In this document: positions 26,150-34,755 of the stretch, piece by piece | Layout: the number at the start of each line of letters is the position of its first letter | How positions within the stretch are numbered: the stretch's first letter is position 1 | Source of the DNA: Streptomyces sp. R41 | GTDB taxonomy: Bacteria > Actinomycetota > Actinomycetes > Streptomycetales > Streptomycetaceae | Assembly (NCBI RefSeq): GCF_041053055.1 | Contig: NZ_CP163443.1 | Coordinates: forward strand, 1,054,001 to 1,118,000 | DNA length: 64,000 nt | Reading direction: 5' to 3' | Made by a program: the position numbers and the translations under genes | Notes under the pieces: generated by a model | The model's input: only the letters and a program-made list of their open reading frames with translations | Told to the model about the DNA's origin: nothing | The model's database searches: none

Positions 26150-26359
26150 GTGACCGAGTGGTGGTCGATTTCAATCGAGACTCCTTCTGCAATGCGCGAA
26201 ATATGGAATGCCGGAGGCTTACGCAGCCTGGGTATCGGCGATAAAGAGGCTGCCATATTCGTTGCGGCAACAGTGGTGGATGTGAAGGAAGTTGTGGATC
26301 GCTGCGCTTCGTCGGCGTGTGCTTCTCAGAGTCAAGCTCTGGAACTGATTGAATCGTAG
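26150..26359 (+). CDS. Possible leader ORF containing a TTA codon
   Basis: This 69-codon frame starts GTG and ends TAG only 2 bp before the decarboxylase ATG. The decarboxylase itself has no clear ribosome binding site. The C-terminal half (SLGIGDKEAAIFVAATVVDV then KEVVDRCASSACASQSQALE) looks protein-like, while the third-position GC bias is weak. Codon 24 is TTA, the rare Leu codon read by the bldA tRNA in Streptomyces. If translated, it could couple and delay decarboxylase translation. It is unproven and may be non-coding leader. Confidence 0.3.
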   Translation: MTEWWSISIETPSAMREIWNAGGLRSLGIGDKEAAIFVAATVVDVKEVVDRCASSACASQSQALELIES

Positions 26360-26361
26360 GC

Positions 26362-27726
26362 ATGACGAAGAGAGACGTCGCGGAGCTGTTCGGTAACCGT
26401 TTCCTGACCCTGCCTGCCCCGTCGGAGAAATTCCCTGATGAGGGGATGCCGGCGACGGATGCCATGAGGCTGCTGGATGAGGACCTCGTCATGGAAGGCG
26501 ACCCTCAGCGCAATCTCGCCACGTTTGTCACCACCTGGATGGAGCCGGAGGCGCAACGCGTCATCGCCGAGAACCTCCACCGCAACTTCATCGACCACGC
26601 GGAGTACCCCATCTCCGCCGAGATCGAGCAGCGCTGCGTGCGCATGCTCGCCGACCTCTTCCACGCACCGGGCAAGACCACGGGATGCCGGACCCAGGGT
26701 TCGTCCGAGGCGATCATGCTCGGTGCGCTGTCGCTGAAGTGGAAGTGGCGGGAACGCCGCCAGGCGACCGGCCTGTCGGTCGACCGGCCCAACCTTGTTT
26801 TCGGCGGTGACGTCCACGTCGTGTGGGAGAAGTTCTGCCGCTACTTCGACGTCGAGCCGCGGATCGTGCCGCTTGCCGAGGACAAGTACACGATCGGCCC
26901 GGAGGACGTGCAACCCCACCTCGACGAGAACACGATCGGTGTCGTCGCCGTGGTCGGCACCACTTTCACCGGTCACATGGATGATGTTGTCGGGATCAAC
27001 AAGCTCCTGCGAGATATCCGTAAGGAGCGGGACCTCGACATCCCGATTCATGTCGACGGTGCCAGCGGCGGTTTCGTGTGGCCCTTCCTCTACCCGGATT
27101 CGAAATGGGACTTCCGGCTCGAGCAGGTCCGCTCCATCAATGTCTCGGGCCACAAATACGGCCTGGTCTACCCCGGCGTCGGCTGGCTGGTCTTCCGTGA
27201 GGAGTCCGACCTGGCCGAGGACCTCGTGTTCTACGAGAACTACCTCGGAAAGACCGACGCGACCTTCACGCTGAACTTCTCGACCGGCTCGGCGATGGTG
27301 CTCGCGCAGTACTACAACTTCGTGAGGCTGGGCCGCGAGGGCTACACCTACGTCATGGAGACGATGCAGAAGAACGCCCGTGCGTTGGCGGACAACCTCC
27401 GTAACAGCGGTCGCTTCGAGGTGATTGGCAGCGACCTCGAGCAGCTGCCGCTGGTCGCCTTCCGCCTCGCCGGCAAGCACGCCTATGACGAGTCCGACAT
27501 CGCCTGGCAGCTCTCGGCCGAGCGCGGCTGGATGGTGCCGGCGTACACGCTCCCGCCGAATGCCGAGCGGGTGAAGATCCTGCGCGCCCTGGTCAAGGAG
27601 ACCCTGAGTCGTGAGCAGATCGAGCGTCTGACTCAGGACATCGCTGACGCGTGCAGCACCTTGGACCACAAGGGTGCGACCACCGAGGTCGAGCGGGCTC
27701 AGGTCCACCGCAGCACCGGCTTCTGA
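26362..27726 (+). CDS. gadB: Glutamate decarboxylase
   Basis: The 454-residue PLP enzyme converts L-glutamate to GABA and CO2, consuming a cytosolic proton. Family landmarks follow GadB order: NFIDHAEYPISAEIEQRCVR, GCRTQGSSEAIMLGALSLKW, FGGDVHVVWEKFCRYFDVEP, the PLP-stacking Asp in IHVDGASGGFVWPFLYPDSK, and the Schiff-base Lys in NVSGHKYGLVYPGVGWLVFR. Length and C-terminal region (VPAYTLPPNAERVKILR) are standard. No antiporter of the GadC type lies beside it; the next intact genes are an Na+/H+ antiporter and a DUF2254 protein. Translation may depend on the upstream leader frame. Confidence 0.95.
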   Translation: MTKRDVAELFGNRFLTLPAPSEKFPDEGMPATDAMRLLDEDLVMEGDPQRNLATFVTTWMEPEAQRVIAENLHRNFIDHAEYPISAEIEQRCVRMLADLFHAPGKTTGCRTQGSSEAIMLGALSLKWKWRERRQATGLSVDRPNLVFGGDVHVVWEKFCRYFDVEPRIVPLAEDKYTIGPEDVQPHLDENTIGVVAVVGTTFTGHMDDVVGINKLLRDIRKERDLDIPIHVDGASGGFVWPFLYPDSKWDFRLEQVRSINVSGHKYGLVYPGVGWLVFREESDLAEDLVFYENYLGKTDATFTLNFSTGSAMVLAQYYNFVRLGREGYTYVMETMQKNARALADNLRNSGRFEVIGSDLEQLPLVAFRLAGKHAYDESDIAWQLSAERGWMVPAYTLPPNAERVKILRALVKETLSREQIERLTQDIADACSTLDHKGATTEVERAQVHRSTGF

Positions 27727-28315
27727 CGCAGCAACCGGCACCTTCAGGAAGAGCCACAGAGCTGGCCTCTCCTGGTCGGCACAACGTTGCTGGGCTGGAT
27801 CCCACCGAGTTCGAGCGTTCCGTCGTAGAGACGCATGGTCGCTGAGGAGCAGCCGGCGCTCGGTAGTCCTGCTGGCCCTGTAGATGGCCCTCGTCGGCGT
27901 TCTGGCCCTCAGCGCCATCTGGTCGACCGCTCGCCTGGTCGTCGACCTCGTCCACGGCGGAACGGAGACCAGCTCCGCCGTGAGCTCAGTCCCTCGTCTC
28001 TCTGCTGATCCTCGGACTCCTCGTCGCCCGGGCGGTCAACGTGCTTGCCTGGCAACGGCGCGGACGGGCCGGGTCACCCGGACGGCTTTGCGGCGGTGCG
28101 TGCCGTACGCAGGTGCAGTGGAGTGGACCTCGACGTAACCGCCTCATGCCCACGGTCGGTCTGGGTACGGGCGTGCTCGGCGGATGTCCTCAAGGCACCC
28201 TCATCGGCGTCGAGTCGGGCACAACTGGTTCCAAGATCCCCCTGTAGGCGGGCGCAGGACTTGTGGACGCGCTTGAAATCCCACGTCGCCGAGCGGTGGA
28301 AGGAGGACGACCGTC
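27727..28315. other. Decayed segment with a membrane-type fragment
   Basis: No intact gene is supported. A plus-strand stretch starting near 27884 encodes MALVGVLALSAIWSTARLVV then DLVHGG, and after a frame change LLILGLLVARAVNVLAWQRR. This looks like a broken two-helix membrane protein. The last 60 bp lead to the antiporter, with GGAAGGAGG 6 bp before its ATG. Confidence 0.35.
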
Positions 28316-30073
28316 ATGACCGACGAGGACATCCTCCTGGGCATCGCCCTGACCGTCGCCCTCGCCACGGGCTCGCAGATCCTGGCGAACAAGCTGCGTG
28401 TCCCCGCGCTGATCATCCTGTTGCCGGTCGGCTTCACGGCGGGCGCCCTGACCGACATCATTCACCCCGAGCGGCTCATCGGTCCGGACTTTTCCGCACT
28501 GGTCTCGCTGTCCGTAGCCGTGATCCTCTACGACGCGGGCCTCGGGCTGAACCTGCGCAACCTGACCGGCCGTACCCGCGGAATCGTCACGCGCCTGCTG
28601 ATCATCGGCATCCTGGTCACCTTCTTCGCCGTGGGGGGTATCGGGCCGGCTCTGTTCGACATCCCGCTGCGGGGGGCCGCGATGATCGGCATGATCCTCG
28701 TCGTGTCCGGTCCCACAGTGGTCGGACCCCTGCTGGAATATGTCCGGCCGACGGACAAACTGCGGCGCATCCTGATCTGGGAAGGAACGCTGACCGACCC
28801 GATCGGCGGCATCCTCGGAGCCGTCACCTTCCACGCCGTCGCGACTTCTCACCGGATCGACATCGGCCGGGGCTACCAGATCGGGCAGTTCCTCATCAGC
28901 ATGGGCGTGGGCCTCGCGGGCGGCGCGGTGGGTACAGCCATCCTCTGGCTGACGCTGCACAAGCTGCGACTCGGCGAGACACTCGGCACCCTCGCCCAGT
29001 TGGCGACGGTGATCCTCGTTTCCGCGATCTGCGACATCGTCCGCGACGACACCGGACTCATCGCCGCGATCGTCACTGGACTGGCCATCGCCAACCTCCC
29101 GGGGATGGACATGCCGGCTCGTCGGCCCTTCCTCGAAACACTCGTACAGATGATCATCGGCCTGCTGTTCATCTCCATCTCCTCCGCGGTCACCCCTGCG
29201 TCCGTTGTTCCCGTCCTCGTTCCCTCGCTCATCCTGATCGCCGTGCTCGTCCTCCTGATCCGGCCGCTGATCGCATTCGCCTCGTCCAGGGGGTCCGATT
29301 TGACGGTGGGCGAATGGGGCTTCATCGGGTGGATGGCGCCGCGCGGCATCGTCGCGGCGTCAACCGCGTCCGCCTTCTCCGCCACCCTCGTGGCGAAGGG
29401 ACTGCCCGGCGCGTCCAAGATCCTTCCGATCACCTTTCTCGTGATCGTGGGGACAGTCCTGCTCTACGCCCTGACCGCTGCGCCCGTGGCCCGGAAGCTG
29501 GGCGTCGTCCGATCGGCGCGGACGCGGCCTCTCCTGGTGGGCGGAGCCCCCTGGGTGATCGGCCTGGGGAAGGCTCTGAAGACTGCCGGGCTCGACGTCC
29601 TGATGTGGGCTGGGCTCGACGAGGAACGCAAGCGAATCACCACAGCCGGAATCGAACTCGCTCACGGAGAGATGCTGGCGAGCGCGACCAACCCCCGAGC
29701 CCGCCTGGAGGGCGTATCGGCGGTGTTCCTGCTCACCGACGACGACGATTTCAACGCCCTCGCCTCCGTGGTTATCAAGGACAATGTGCAGGGGCCCGTC
29801 TACCGGGTCGGGCCACCGCGGGACAGCCACGGCGTGGTCGCCCCCTACACCGGCGGCGACATCCTCTTCGGCCGCGCGCTCGTCCGGCACCGCCTGGCGG
29901 CTCGCTATGAGCAGGGCGCCCGCTTCCACGTGCAGCCCGGATCCGAGCCGATCCCTTCGGGCTACGACATCTTGTTCGTGGTCCGGGCCGACGGCCAGCT
30001 GGCCCCGGTCACCGGGGCGCAGACGATCACACCTAAGCCAGGCGACACCGCCGTACTGATGGGCTCCCCATGA
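28316..30073 (+). CDS. CPA1-type Na+(K+)/H+ antiporter with cytosolic C-domain
   Basis: The 585-residue protein has about 12 membrane segments, starting MTDEDILLGIALTVALATGS. It carries the monovalent cation/proton antiporter core, with VILYDAGLGLNLRNLTGRTR, ILVVSGPTVVGPLLEYVRPT and WEGTLTDPIGGILGAVTFHA. The Asp of TDPIGG is the likely ion-binding residue. After about residue 390 a soluble domain resembling a TrkA-N/RCK fold follows (LTDDDDFNALASVVIKDNVQ). It probably exchanges Na+ or K+ for H+ and is gated by a nucleotide. Its stop overlaps the DUF2254 start by ATGA, so the two are coupled. Confidence 0.88.
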   Translation: MTDEDILLGIALTVALATGSQILANKLRVPALIILLPVGFTAGALTDIIHPERLIGPDFSALVSLSVAVILYDAGLGLNLRNLTGRTRGIVTRLLIIGILVTFFAVGGIGPALFDIPLRGAAMIGMILVVSGPTVVGPLLEYVRPTDKLRRILIWEGTLTDPIGGILGAVTFHAVATSHRIDIGRGYQIGQFLISMGVGLAGGAVGTAILWLTLHKLRLGETLGTLAQLATVILVSAICDIVRDDTGLIAAIVTGLAIANLPGMDMPARRPFLETLVQMIIGLLFISISSAVTPASVVPVLVPSLILIAVLVLLIRPLIAFASSRGSDLTVGEWGFIGWMAPRGIVAASTASAFSATLVAKGLPGASKILPITFLVIVGTVLLYALTAAPVARKLGVVRSARTRPLLVGGAPWVIGLGKALKTAGLDVLMWAGLDEERKRITTAGIELAHGEMLASATNPRARLEGVSAVFLLTDDDDFNALASVVIKDNVQGPVYRVGPPRDSHGVVAPYTGGDILFGRALVRHRLAARYEQGARFHVQPGSEPIPSGYDILFVVRADGQLAPVTGAQTITPKPGDTAVLMGSP

Positions 30074-31374
30074 CCTCGTGGGCCGCACGCTTCCGACTAC
30101 GGCAGTACGCCAAGGCGAGTCTGTGGATCGTCCCCCTGTTCGGGCTCGTGCTCGGTGTCGCCCTCGCCGAAGCGGCCTCCGCCGTGGACGGGGCCTCCTG
30201 GCTGCCGAAAACCTGGGACTACTCCGCGTCGACCGCGAGCGGCGTCCTCAGCTCCGTCGTCGGCGCCATGATCGCGCTGCTCGGCTTCGTCGTCACCATC
30301 GGGGTCCTCGTCATCCAGCAGGCCACCGGCGCCCTCTCACCCCGCTACATGCGGCTCTGGTACCGCGACCGGTTACAAAAGGCCGTGCTGGCCACCTTCA
30401 CCGGCACCTTCGCGTTCGCCTACACCCTGCTGCGGAGCATCGAGACCAACTCAGTGCCCAACCTCGGTGTGACCCTGGCCGGTATCGCCGTGTCCGTGAG
30501 CCTCCTGCTCCTGCTGATCTACCTCAACCGCTTCACCCACAACCTGCGGCCCGTGGCCATCGCCGACATCGTGGGACGCCAGGGCGAACAGGTCCTCGAC
30601 CGTATGGCGGCACATGTACGGAGCACCGCGGCGCACGCCAGGGTGCCACTGGCGGACGGCCCGGTGACCCGCATCCGGTCAGAACGCGGCGGTGTCATCC
30701 AGGCATTCGACGCACCCGGCATGGTCTCGCTCGCGGCGCGGCACGAATGCGTGCTCGTGCTGGCCGCCTCTGTCGGAGACTTCGTGCCACCCAGCGGCAC
30801 CATCGTCGAGATCCACGGCGGTACGTCCTCCCCTGCCCCGCGCCACGTGACCGAGCTCCTCGCCCTCGGTCCGGAGCGGACGATCGAGCAGGACCCGGCC
30901 TTCGCCCTGCGCATCCTGGTCGACATCGCCATCCGCGCCCTCTCGCCCGCGGTCAACGACCCCACCACAGCCATCCAGGTGCTGAACCACATCGAGGCGT
31001 TCCTGCACGCCATCGGACGTGCCGGAACCCGCAGTCAGTACGTGCTCGCCGACGACCGTGGCAGCCCACGCGTCGTGCTGCCCGGCCGGCCCTGGGAGAG
31101 CTACCTGGAACTCGCCGTCACCGAGATCCGCGACTACGGTGCAACCTCCGTCCAGGTCTGCCGACGGCTCCGGGCCCTCCTCGAAGGTCTCCTCTCAACA
31201 ATGCCGGAGGAGTGCAGGCCCGCGCTCCGTGCCGAACTCGCCCTCCTCGACAACGCGGTCGAAAGAGAGTTCGGCGACGCCCCTCGCCGCACCGACGCAC
31301 GCACGGCCGACCCCCAGGGCATCGGGGGGCGCCGCCGCCCCGACGCCTCACCGCCCGGCCAGCCCGGCCCGTAG
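30070..31374 (+). CDS. DUF2254 membrane protein
   Basis: The 434-residue protein has four N-terminal membrane helices (SLWIVPLFGLVLGVALAEAA, GAMIALLGFVVTIGVLVIQQ, VLATFTGTFAFAYTLLRSI, LAGIAVSVSLLLLLIYLNRF). A long cytosolic part follows with the DUF2254 blocks RYMRLWYRDRLQKAV, LVLAASVGDFVPPSGTIVEI and RILVDIAIRALSPAVNDPTT. The family is widespread and uncharacterised. Overlap with the antiporter gene by 4 bp suggests a joint role in ion or pH balance, which is inference. Confidence 0.88.
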   Translation: MTSWAARFRLRQYAKASLWIVPLFGLVLGVALAEAASAVDGASWLPKTWDYSASTASGVLSSVVGAMIALLGFVVTIGVLVIQQATGALSPRYMRLWYRDRLQKAVLATFTGTFAFAYTLLRSIETNSVPNLGVTLAGIAVSVSLLLLLIYLNRFTHNLRPVAIADIVGRQGEQVLDRMAAHVRSTAAHARVPLADGPVTRIRSERGGVIQAFDAPGMVSLAARHECVLVLAASVGDFVPPSGTIVEIHGGTSSPAPRHVTELLALGPERTIEQDPAFALRILVDIAIRALSPAVNDPTTAIQVLNHIEAFLHAIGRAGTRSQYVLADDRGSPRVVLPGRPWESYLELAVTEIRDYGATSVQVCRRLRALLEGLLSTMPEECRPALRAELALLDNAVEREFGDAPRRTDARTADPQGIGGRRRPDASPPGQPGP

Positions 31375-31434
31375 GACATCTACAAGGCATCCCCCCCAAC
31401 CGGCCGCCAACCGAGGTGCCGGAGACAGACCCCC

Positions 31435-31610
31435 TTACGCCCGTGCCCCTGCCGGATGCATAGCAGCGGGTCGTGAGAGGCGTACTGCGGCGATGCGGTC
31501 GCCGACTCGCAGGGCGTTAGCCGTGACGGTCAACAACGGGTTCACCGCACCAATGCTCGGGACGAAGCTGATGTCGGCAACATAGAGCCCTGAGGGCGGG
31601 ATCCCGCGGT
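31435..31610 (-). pseudogene. GMC oxidoreductase, C-terminal stub
   Basis: The minus strand reads PSGLYVADISFVPSIGAVNP, LLTVTANALRVGDRIAAVRL and ends before a TAA. The YVADxSxxPS..AVNPxxTxxALA..xAD pattern is the C-terminal FAD-contact segment of GMC oxidoreductases (glucose-methanol-choline family), including the conserved His/Asn region as Asn. All upstream domains are missing. It lies between the DUF2254 gene and the GH15 gene end. Confidence 0.5.
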
Positions 31611-31715
31611 GTCCGCCTGCTGCCGCAGGCGCGCCTACCGGGCATCGAAAGCTGCCCTGCTCTGCGGGCGGCCGGCAGGGTTCGGCCGCCCGGACCCTGC
31701 GGCCCATGCTCCGAC

Positions 31716-33539
31716 TCAGTCACGCTGCCGCTGCCGGTTAATGGCCTCGTCCAGGGTCGATGCCGCCATGATGAGCGACAGGTGTGTGAACGCCTGCGGG
31801 AAGTTGCCGAGTTGCTCGCCACTTGGGCCGATCTCCTCAGCGAACAGGCCGACATGGTTGGCGTAGGTGTGCATCTTCTCGAAGGTGTACCGGGCCGGAC
31901 GGAGCCGTCCGGCCCGGGCCAGGGCGTCGACGTAGAGATAGGTGCAGAGGCTGAAGGTGCCCTCCGAGCCGCGCAGACCGTCCGGGGAGGCGGCCGGGTC
32001 GTACCGGTACACAAGACTGTCCGATACGAGCTTGCGCTCCATGGCGTCCAGTGTGGACAGCCAGCCAGGGCTCTTCGCGGGGAGAAACCCAACACGCGGG
32101 ATCAGCATGAGGGAGGCGTCCAGGACGTCCCCTCCGTAGTGCTGCACCAGGGCGCGCTCGGACTGGCTCCAGCCCTTGTCCATCACCTGTTCGAGAATGC
32201 TGTCACGGGCGTTGCGCCAGCGCAGAATGTCGGCCGGCCGGCTCAGTTCGGTCGCCAGGCGGAGGCCCCGGTCGAAGGCAACCCAGCACATCACCCGGCT
32301 GAACGTGAAGTCGTTGCGACCCCCGCGCGTCTCCCAGACCCCCTCGTCCGGACGATCCCAGTTGTCGGAAAGCCAGTCCAGGGTCCGGGCGAGCCCCTTC
32401 CAGCCGTGGTATCCCAGCTCCTCGCTGACATCCATGCCCTCGGCCATGGCGTAGAGGGCCTCGCCGTAGATGTCGAGCTGCAGCTGGTCGGCAGCCGCAT
32501 TCCCGGCGCGAACCGGGTACGAGCCGCGGTAGCCCTCCCAGTGGTCGAGGATCTCCTCGCTCAGGTGCGGGTCCCCGTCGACCCGATACATGATCTGTAG
32601 GCGTTCACCGGGCAGATCCTCCCTGTCGCGCATCCGCTCACCCAGCCACTTGGTGAACGCCGACGCCTCCTCGGCGAACCCGAGGTCGAGCAGGGCCCTC
32701 ACCGACAGCGCCCCGTCCCTCACCCACGAATACCGGTAGTCCCAGTTACGCTCACCGCCGACCTGCTCCGGAAGACCCATGGTGGCGGCGGCGACCGGCG
32801 CACCGGTCGGGTGGTAGGTCAGGAGCTTGAGCGTGATGGCAGAGCGGTTCACCATTTCAGCCCAGCGACCCCCGTAGTGGGAGGTGTGCAGCCACTTCTG
32901 CCAGAAGTCCACCTCACGCCACAAACTCGAAGTCACGCTCTCGACCGTGAGCGGAGGCGGCGCCTCACCGTCCACGTCGCACGTCGTGAACACGGCGACG
33001 GCCGACTCACCGACTCCGAGAGTGACCGCCCCCTTCACGTCCTGGCCATCCCGTACCAACGGAAAGCTGGCCTGCAGATGACCCGCGATACCGGGGCTTC
33101 GGAACACTGCTCCCTGCGGCCGCAGGTCGAGCTCGTGGTCGGCCCGGCCGTAGTCGAACCGCGGCCTGCACTCCAGAACGAATCGCACGGTGCCGCGCAC
33201 CACGCGAATCACCCGCATCAGGCTGTGGCGGTCGCTGGGGACCCGCTTGGTGTTCGCCGGCATCCAGTCGACGACCTCGCCGACGCCCTCCGGCGACATG
33301 AACCTCGTGACCAGCACGCCGGTGTCCGGGTAGTAGAGCTGTTTGCACGTTACGTTCGAGTGCTCCGGTGCAAGCCGGAAATATCCGCCGCGGTCGTGAT
33401 CGAGCAGCGAGGCGAAGACACTCGGCGAGTCGAACCGCGGCGAGCAGAACCAGTTCACGACGCCCTCAGAGGACACCAGGGCGGCGGTCTGCAGGTCGCC
33501 CACCAGACCGTGGTTGGCGATGGGTGGATAGCGGTCCAT
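31716..33539 (-). CDS. Glycoside hydrolase family 15 (trehalase/glucoamylase-like)
   Basis: The 607-residue cytosolic protein has the N-terminal beta-sandwich of trehalase-like GH15 proteins (PIANHGLVGDLQTAALVSSE, GVVNWFCSPRFDSPSVFASL). The (alpha/alpha)6 catalytic barrel follows, with ERNWDYRYSWVRDGALSVRA around the substrate site, AADQLQLDIYGEALYAMAEG, and the general-base region GSEGTFSLCTYLYVDALARA. Actinobacterial relatives hydrolyse trehalose or alpha-glucans. ATG at 33539 was used because conserved sequence begins at once; the frame is open further upstream but unlike the family. No signal peptide is seen. Confidence 0.9.
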   Translation of the reverse strand: MDRYPPIANHGLVGDLQTAALVSSEGVVNWFCSPRFDSPSVFASLLDHDRGGYFRLAPEHSNVTCKQLYYPDTGVLVTRFMSPEGVGEVVDWMPANTKRVPSDRHSLMRVIRVVRGTVRFVLECRPRFDYGRADHELDLRPQGAVFRSPGIAGHLQASFPLVRDGQDVKGAVTLGVGESAVAVFTTCDVDGEAPPPLTVESVTSSLWREVDFWQKWLHTSHYGGRWAEMVNRSAITLKLLTYHPTGAPVAAATMGLPEQVGGERNWDYRYSWVRDGALSVRALLDLGFAEEASAFTKWLGERMRDREDLPGERLQIMYRVDGDPHLSEEILDHWEGYRGSYPVRAGNAAADQLQLDIYGEALYAMAEGMDVSEELGYHGWKGLARTLDWLSDNWDRPDEGVWETRGGRNDFTFSRVMCWVAFDRGLRLATELSRPADILRWRNARDSILEQVMDKGWSQSERALVQHYGGDVLDASLMLIPRVGFLPAKSPGWLSTLDAMERKLVSDSLVYRYDPAASPDGLRGSEGTFSLCTYLYVDALARAGRLRPARYTFEKMHTYANHVGLFAEEIGPSGEQLGNFPQAFTHLSLIMAASTLDEAINRQRQRD

Positions 33540-33774
33540 GAGTGTCCAATCCGGGAAGTGTCGGCGCAATCCACTATCTGACAGGCCATATGCGGCCGCC
33601 TCCCGGAACCTCGGACGGCCCAATCGGACCGAAGCCGCAGCTCGAACGGAGGCAAACATCACGCCCCTGATGCCAACCACGGCCAGCGGGGCGACGACAC
33701 CCAGCCGACAGGGACGGGAACGCCATGCCTCACATGACCGCCTTCGCCAAACCAGTGGTTCTTGGTACAAGCGG

Positions 33775-34755
33775 TCAGTTCGCCAGAGCGGCTGGACGTA
33801 CAGCCTCCGGTCCGAAGCGCCGACGGGCGCGGTCTGCGGCGGCTTCAGCCGCGCGGGCACGGGCATCGCTGGGGTCCAAAGAGAGCTGGCGATAGGCCCT
33901 GCCAGTTGGCAGCAGGTTGTCTGCGCGGATCACGAAGGCGCGTACTCTCGCTCGCTGCAATCCGAGACCGGCCAGCAGGCTCAGCACAGCCGCGGCGAGG
34001 GCGGGCGAGTGGTTGGTGGGTTCCGGCAGGGTGCGGGTACGTGTGGTGGAGCTGCGGTCGGCGTACCGCACCGTGAGGGTGAGTCGGCTGGCAATCTGGC
34101 TCTCGCCTCGCAGGCGTTGGCCGATCTGGTCGGCAAGTCCCAGAACTGCGCGGTGGTGCTGTGCGGGGTCGAGGCAGTCCCGCTCCAGCACGCGGTCGGC
34201 GATCAGATGCGCTGCCGGTTCTGCGGGGACGACCGGACGAGGGTCGTGGCCGCGGGCGCGCTCGGCCAACAGCCGCGCCTGGCCGACGCCGAGGAGCCGC
34301 TGCAAGGCCACCGAAGGCAGGTCGGTGATCTGGCCGATGGTGTGCAGGCCGTATCTGTGAAGCGTTTCCGCCACGGTGCGCCCGACTCCGGGCAGCGCGG
34401 TGACGGGCCGCGGGTACAGCCAGTCGGCCACGTGATTGGCAGGGACCCAGGTGGTCTCGCCCGGCGCGGACGCGTCGGCCGCCATGGCCGCCAGCATGCG
34501 ATTGCCCGCAAGCCCTGCGCTGCTGTCGATGCCATAGAGAGCCTTCAACCTGAGCTTCCCCAGTTGCACGACGTGGTAGGCGGACAGATCGAAGTATCTG
34601 AGTGCCGAAGTCAGGTCGAGCTGGACGGCGTTGGGCGGGACAGCTTGGACGTGAGGAGTAATACCAGACATCAGTTCGATCACGTCGTCGAGCTGGTCCT
34701 CGGTCAGCCCAGCGTGCAGATGGAGGTGGGCGATGTGCCGCTGACGTGTGCTCAT
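33775..34755 (-). CDS. imuB: Y-family polymerase-like protein (ImuB-type)
   Basis: The 326-residue protein resembles the compact actinobacterial DNA polymerase Y/ImuB proteins. An N-terminal palm-like part (HIAHLHLHAGLTEDQLDDVI, AVPPNAVQLDLTSALRYFDL) leads to a helix-hairpin-helix (ALPGVGRTVAETLHRYGLHT then IGQITDLP). A little-finger-like C-domain (SRLTLTVRYADRSSTTRTRT) follows. The catalytic acidic residues of true Y-polymerases are not evident, consistent with ImuB acting as a clamp-binding partner of DnaE2 in damage-induced mutagenesis. Its start overlaps the end of the dnaE2 fragment by 4 bp, a coupled cassette. With dnaE2 broken, its role is doubtful. Confidence 0.8.
   Translation of the reverse strand: MSTRQRHIAHLHLHAGLTEDQLDDVIELMSGITPHVQAVPPNAVQLDLTSALRYFDLSAYHVVQLGKLRLKALYGIDSSAGLAGNRMLAAMAADASAPGETTWVPANHVADWLYPRPVTALPGVGRTVAETLHRYGLHTIGQITDLPSVALQRLLGVGQARLLAERARGHDPRPVVPAEPAAHLIADRVLERDCLDPAQHHRAVLGLADQIGQRLRGESQIASRLTLTVRYADRSSTTRTRTLPEPTNHSPALAAAVLSLLAGLGLQRARVRAFVIRADNLLPTGRAYRQLSLDPSDARARAAEAAADRARRRFGPEAVRPAALAN

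Noticed and set aside
25953..26492. 179-codon minus-strand frame upstream of gadB
   Set aside because: It overlaps the gadB start and an AT-richer promoter-like area, and the product is Ser/Arg-rich without similarity.
26332..27918. 528-codon minus-strand open frame opposite glutamate decarboxylase
   Set aside because: It is a shadow of gadB, whose PLP motifs are unambiguous.
28045..29910. 621-codon frame overlapping the antiporter gene
   Set aside because: It is the +1 shadow of the antiporter with an Arg/His/Pro-rich product; the hydrophobic frame is the real one.
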